DNA of 64,000 nucleotides. Source: Mytilisepta virgata. Lineage: Eukaryota > Mollusca > Bivalvia > Mytilida > Mytilidae. Location of the stretch: assembly GCA_028015205.1 (NCBI GenBank), contig CM051521.1, positions 94,030,513 through 94,094,512 of the forward strand, read 5' to 3'. The position numbers and the translations under genes were made by a program. Position 1 is the stretch's first letter. Every line of letters begins with the position of its first letter. Below, piece after piece: positions 60,270 through 64,000 of the stretch. Below the pieces are notes generated by a model that was given only the letters and a program-made list of their open reading frames with translations, was not told the DNA's origin and searched no databases.

Positions 60270-61410
60270 ACCCCCCGCAAACAAAGTTTGGGGGGTATAT
60301 AGGAATCACCTTGTCTGTCCGTCTGTCCGTCTGTCCATATATCTTGTAAGCGCAACTCCTCCTAGACCGCTCAATGGATTTCAACGAAACTTTACAGAAA
60401 GGAAGTACATCATCCAAAGATGTGCATGAAGGAAAATCTTTGCTTTCCGATATCACACAAGGGAGATAATTGGACTTCTATTTTTTTGGCTTATACATTA
60501 TATATGAACCTCGTAAGCGCAACTCCTCCTAGACCGCACAATGGATTTCAACGAAACTTTACAGAAAGGAAGTACATCATCCAAAGATGTGCATGAAGAA
60601 AAATCTTTGCTTTCCGATATCACACAAGGGAGATAATTGGACTTCTATTTTTTTGGCTTATACATTATATATGAACCTCGTAAGCGCAACTCCTCCTAGA
60701 CCGCTCAATAGATTTCAACGAAACTTTACAGAAAGGAAGTACATCATCCAAAGATGTGCATGAAGGAAAATCTTTGCTTTCCGATATCACACAAGGGAGA
60801 TAATTGGACTTCTATTTTTTTGGCTTATACATTATATATGAACCTCGTAAGCGCAACTCCTCCTAGACCGCTCAATGGATTTCAACGAAACTTTACAGAA
60901 AGGAAGTACATCATCCAAAGATGTGCATGAAGAAAAATCTTTGCTTTCCGATATTACACAAGGGAGATAATTCGACTTGTATTTTTTTTTTGGCTTATAC
61001 ATTATGTGAACCTCGTAAGCGCAACTCCTCCTAGACCACTCAATGGATTTCAACGAAACTTTACACAAAGGAAGTACATCATCCAAAGATGTGCATGAAG
61101 GAAAATTTTTGCTTTCCGATATTACACAAGGGAGATAATTGGACTTCTATTTTATAACTAATACTCTTAATTCTAGATCTGTATTGGTATATGTTTCAGG
61201 TTCAATTTGAAAAAAAAATAACAATTTTTGCTGTACCTATACTTCCCAAGTTACATCAGCCATTCGAAACATGAACAGATATATCATGTTTTGGAGTAGT
61301 AAAGGCAACCATGAGTATGCTTAAATTGATGCAAATATCTTATGAAACTTTACCCTGGGCAAGGCAAAGCGGGGGGTATCCTTTGTGAGCTTTGCTTACA
61401 ATACATCTAG
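60270..61410 (+). mobile_element. Helentron-like element with 167-bp tandem core
   Basis: The 5' end is a hairpin (60270-60296, arms ACCCCCC and GGGGGGT) followed by a GTCTGTCCGTCTGTCC tract. The core is five tandem units: AACTCCTCCTAGACC at 60354, 60521, 60688, 60855 and 61023, a period of 167 bp. The 3' end has a hairpin (TTGTGAGC/GCTTACAA), six bases, then CTAG (61407-61410) and a poly-T run. Open frames at 60268-60456 and 60832-61086 are repeat shadows. Confidence 0.8.
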
Positions 61411-61434
61411 TTTTTTTTTTGTCTTGGGGACGAG

Positions 61435-61560
61435 ATCAAAAGTTCAATGTAGGATAAAAAACTTAATTCGCATATTTTTTCACTGACCCTTGAACTTGAA
61501 TCCGTATTTTTCAATCCGAAAATCGATGTCGGGTAACAAAACTTGCAGCTATTTTTACCC
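61435..61560. mobile_element. Truncated copy of the 33124-33463 MITE
   Basis: GGGACGAGATCAAAAGTTCA followed by ATGTAGGATAAAAAACTTA matches the left end of the element in the Mutator-like remnant. AAAATCGATGTCGG matches its interior in reverse. The right terminus is missing. Confidence 0.7.
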
Positions 61561-61814
61561 CCTTTTGATTTAGATGAATTTTAGATATCGTTAAATTTGG
61601 CCGCGTGAATCATGCTATGCAAATGCAGAGCCGAAATAGTTCCGTTACAAGTACCTTTTCAGATAAATTTGTTTACTCTTGTATCGATTTCTTCTCAGAT
61701 TAATGCAAAATAAAATGAATTCCAGTTTAATAACAACTAGACAAGACAAACCCATTAGAAACCAACTCTGAACAGACATTATTAAACAAACTACGCTAAC
61801 TTTTATAAATATGG

Positions 61815-61883
<69 letters not shown>

Positions 61884-62431
61884 CATGTACATACATGTAT
61901 ATGCTAAACAAATGTCTCTTTTTTCAGCTGTGTTTGCAGAGCTTTAATATTATGTATTTGTATAAATTAAAATTCTAAACGAAGTAAATGTATTATTATA
62001 TGTATATTGTGCATATTTTTCTGTCGTTAGAAATTGTACATTTGAATATGAAAATTAACGTACATTTATATGGAGCAAATGGCAACTATGTGCATGTATA
62101 TGGTTTTAAAGCGTACATGTAGTTCCAAATATTCATCCGTGCTCACGGTAGAACGTAAGTACACAACTATAGGAAACAAAGATTATACACTGGGTTTTTC
62201 AATTTTATATTAGAAATACATAATACTATAACAATAACACAGATATCCATCACTATTACCCAATAATCATATTTATAAGTTGGGTTTTTAGTTTATTTAA
62301 GACACGAGAATTCAACAAATACAAAGTTATCAAAATTTCCCATAAATTTCTGTGTGTATATGAATCTTACAAAAGTAATGGATTAAAAATGTTACAAAAT
62401 CATGAAAATGCACAGTTTTTATAATAACTTC
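61561..62431. other. AT-rich stretch with TG microsatellite
   Basis: No gene. Contains (TG)n at 61826-61880. Confidence 0.4.
61826..61880. repeat. (TG)n microsatellite
   Basis: About 27 uninterrupted TG dinucleotides, preceded by a short TA run. Confidence 0.97.
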
Positions 62432-63240
62432 CTACACGTCTAGTATATGGTATGGGTCAGCTAAAATCTCTTGGGTCAAGGAAATATCTGCAAACATAGC
62501 AGATGCATTGTGATCAGCAGTTACGACTGGTTCTCCTGTGGTTTTTTGTTTTTTTCTGCTTTGTTGATCTGGACGGCGTAGTCCTTCGTTGATTGTATTG
62601 ACAACAACATGTTGGTATGATGAAGAGTTCAGGGTAGAAGTAAAGGACGTACCTTTGTATAACCATCTTTCTGACTGGGTCAAGAGCCCTTTTATTTTTC
62701 GGTCCACCACCGTTATAACAGAAAGTGTTACGTATATTCTCAGGCCCAAACAGTTCAGGAAATAGTTTTTCAACTAATCTTTTTGCGAAATTGCCCGGGC
62801 CCTTGGAATCATGATTTAGCTGACGAAGAGAATGTAAGGTCTACCTTATATTCAGGTGGAACGTTTTCGTTCAGTGTGTCACCATTTGACTCAGGTTGAT
62901 TTTCTGTGGTCAAAGCTGCGTCTGGAATATCTTGTCTTGCTGCATTCAGCGTAGTGGTTTGGCGGTCAATAAGAGAACGCAACTCACGCTGCCCATTTTC
63001 AAGATGACTGACACGTCTGGTTAGGTTTTCCAGTTTTGGAATAATAACAGCTTACAGTTCATTCATATTATTTAAAACCTTGTCACCAATCTGGTCTAAT
63101 TTGCGATATAACAAAGTAAAATGGTTTGATGGTGTCACAGATATTGCTGATGTTGACTGATTAACAATTGCATCAGGTGTCATACTACATTTGTACATTG
63201 TTGTTACTAAGACTTGTCTTTTCCCAATAACGATAATCAT
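62432..63240 (-). pseudogene. BEN-domain protein gene, broken
   Basis: On the minus strand, from ATG at 63238-63240, the frame reads a linker, then LDQIGDKVLNNMNEL. TAA (63052-63054) interrupts it. The same frame continues as a coiled-coil-like region (VIIPKLENLTRRVSHLENGQ) with a polar linker. After a one-base shift near 62838 comes the BEN domain: GNFAKRLVEKLFPELFGPEN, then CYNGGGPKNKRALDPVRKMV and IQRYVLYFYPE. A second shift near 62625 leads to VVVNTINEGLRRP and a polar tail ending at the stop codon. BEN domains bind DNA or chromatin; G-G-G..K-x-x-L-x-P and the YPE segment are typical of the invertebrate form. Three disabling changes in 800 bases suggest a pseudogene, although assembly errors could mimic them. 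Confidence 0.75.
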
Positions 63241-63384
63241 TTATTGGTAACAATTTATTGCAAATAATTGAAACAATATTCATAAGTAAACCGAAATATT
63301 GAAGAAATTCCCTTCAAAATAAAAGATCTCTTGTTATGTGCTTGTCGTATCTATATTAAGTGTGTCCGTTTTAAAAGCTCACTC

Positions 63385-63830
63385 AAACTTATGATTTTAT
63401 GTTTTATTCAAGTATTAAATAAAGTGTTCTTATATCACTCGAACTTTTGATTTTATGTTTTATTCAAGTATCAAATAAAGTGTTCTTATATCACTCGAAC
63501 TTATGATTTTATGTTTTATTCAAGTATCAAATAAAGTGTTCTTATATCACTCGAACTTATGATTTTATGTTTTATTCAAGTATCAAATAAAGTGTTCTTA
63601 TATCACTCGAACTTATGATTTTATGTTTTATTCAAGTATCAAATAAAGTGTTCTTATATCACTCGAACTTATGATTTTATGTTTTATTCAAGTATCAAAT
63701 AAAGTGTTTTTATATCACTCGAACTTATGATTTTATGTTTTATTCAAGTATAAAATAAAGTGTTCTTATATAATTCGAACTTATGATTTTATGTTTTATT
63801 CAAGTATGAAATAAAGTGTTCTTATATAAT
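63385..63830. repeat. 56-bp minisatellite with AATAAA in every unit
   Basis: Eight contiguous units start at 63385, 63441, 63497, 63553, 63609, 63665, 63721 and 63777, exactly 56 bp apart and nearly identical. Each contains TATTCAAGTATCAAATAAAG followed by TGTTCTTATATCACTC. The AAATAAAGTGTTCTT core is a polyadenylation-signal hexamer with a GT-rich stretch just after it on the plus strand. There are no unique spacers, so it is not a CRISPR array. Confidence 0.95.
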
Positions 63831-64000
63831 TGTTCCATTGTTAGTCAGTATTGTGTAAAAATATTCAGAGCATAATCTCTATGTCATTGTCTTACCTTCT
63901 CATTATTTATATTAAAAATGTAAAAACCACACGCTCTTTCAATAATTAGAAGTGAAATTAGTTAGTTTATTAATAACTTAATTCGTCTGCGGTATAATTA

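Noticed and set aside
60832..61086. 84-codon minus-strand frame with internal repetition
   Set aside because: Shadow of the 167-bp tandem array.
63385..63830. CRISPR-like regular spacing
   Set aside because: Units are contiguous and identical throughout, with no unique spacers; this is a eukaryotic minisatellite.

Overview
The window looks like nuclear DNA of a bivalve mollusc, most likely a marine mussel close to Mytilus. It is AT-rich, intron- and repeat-dominated, and has no operons. It carries an animal neuropeptide-type GPCR. Several interspersed repeats match ones I associate with Mytilus, for example the family at 23357-23643, 49795-50072 and 57838-57950. The species assignment is inference.

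Only one gene is complete and intact: a single-exon class A GPCR of the somatostatin/allatostatin-C receptor type (7836-9047, minus). Three stretches look like isolated exons of genes I cannot name (24030-24236 minus, 36989-37267 minus, 49578-49760 plus). A fourth candidate is a short first exon with a good start context and splice donor (58517-58597 plus). Three broken genes can be read: a BEN-domain gene (62432-63240 minus), an unidentified coding remnant (53205-53544 plus), and a large decayed transposon gene (29086-35035 plus).

The most striking locus is 29-35 kb. In separate pieces on the plus strand it holds an N-terminal region, a Mutator-like transposase domain, a DEDDh 3'-5' exonuclease domain and a C-terminal helical tail. 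An intron at 31200-32711 joins two exons in matching phase. The gene is dead: it has many stops and frameshifts, a 29-bp duplication, a 340-bp MITE with a TTA target duplication inside the coding exon, a reverse-transcriptase fragment in the first gap and a Helitron-like element in the intron.

Six non-autonomous elements share one design: a 5' terminal hairpin, usually a GTCC-rich tract, a core that is often tandemly repeated, and a 3' hairpin followed in five of the six by CTAG then T. They lie at 10017-11490 (-), 27320-28571 (+), 31540-32321 (-), 40425-41753 (-), 44385-45333 (+) and 60270-61410 (+). I interpret them as Helentron/pearl-like elements. Other mobile DNA includes two copies of a tRNA-derived SINE, TIR elements with TTAA, TTA and TA duplications, fold-back hairpins, a segmental duplication at 17-19 kb, and a 56-bp minisatellite whose every unit carries AATAAA.

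The remaining sequence is AT-rich and non-coding by eye. Apart from the unit from the transposon gene, the genes show no sign of working together.
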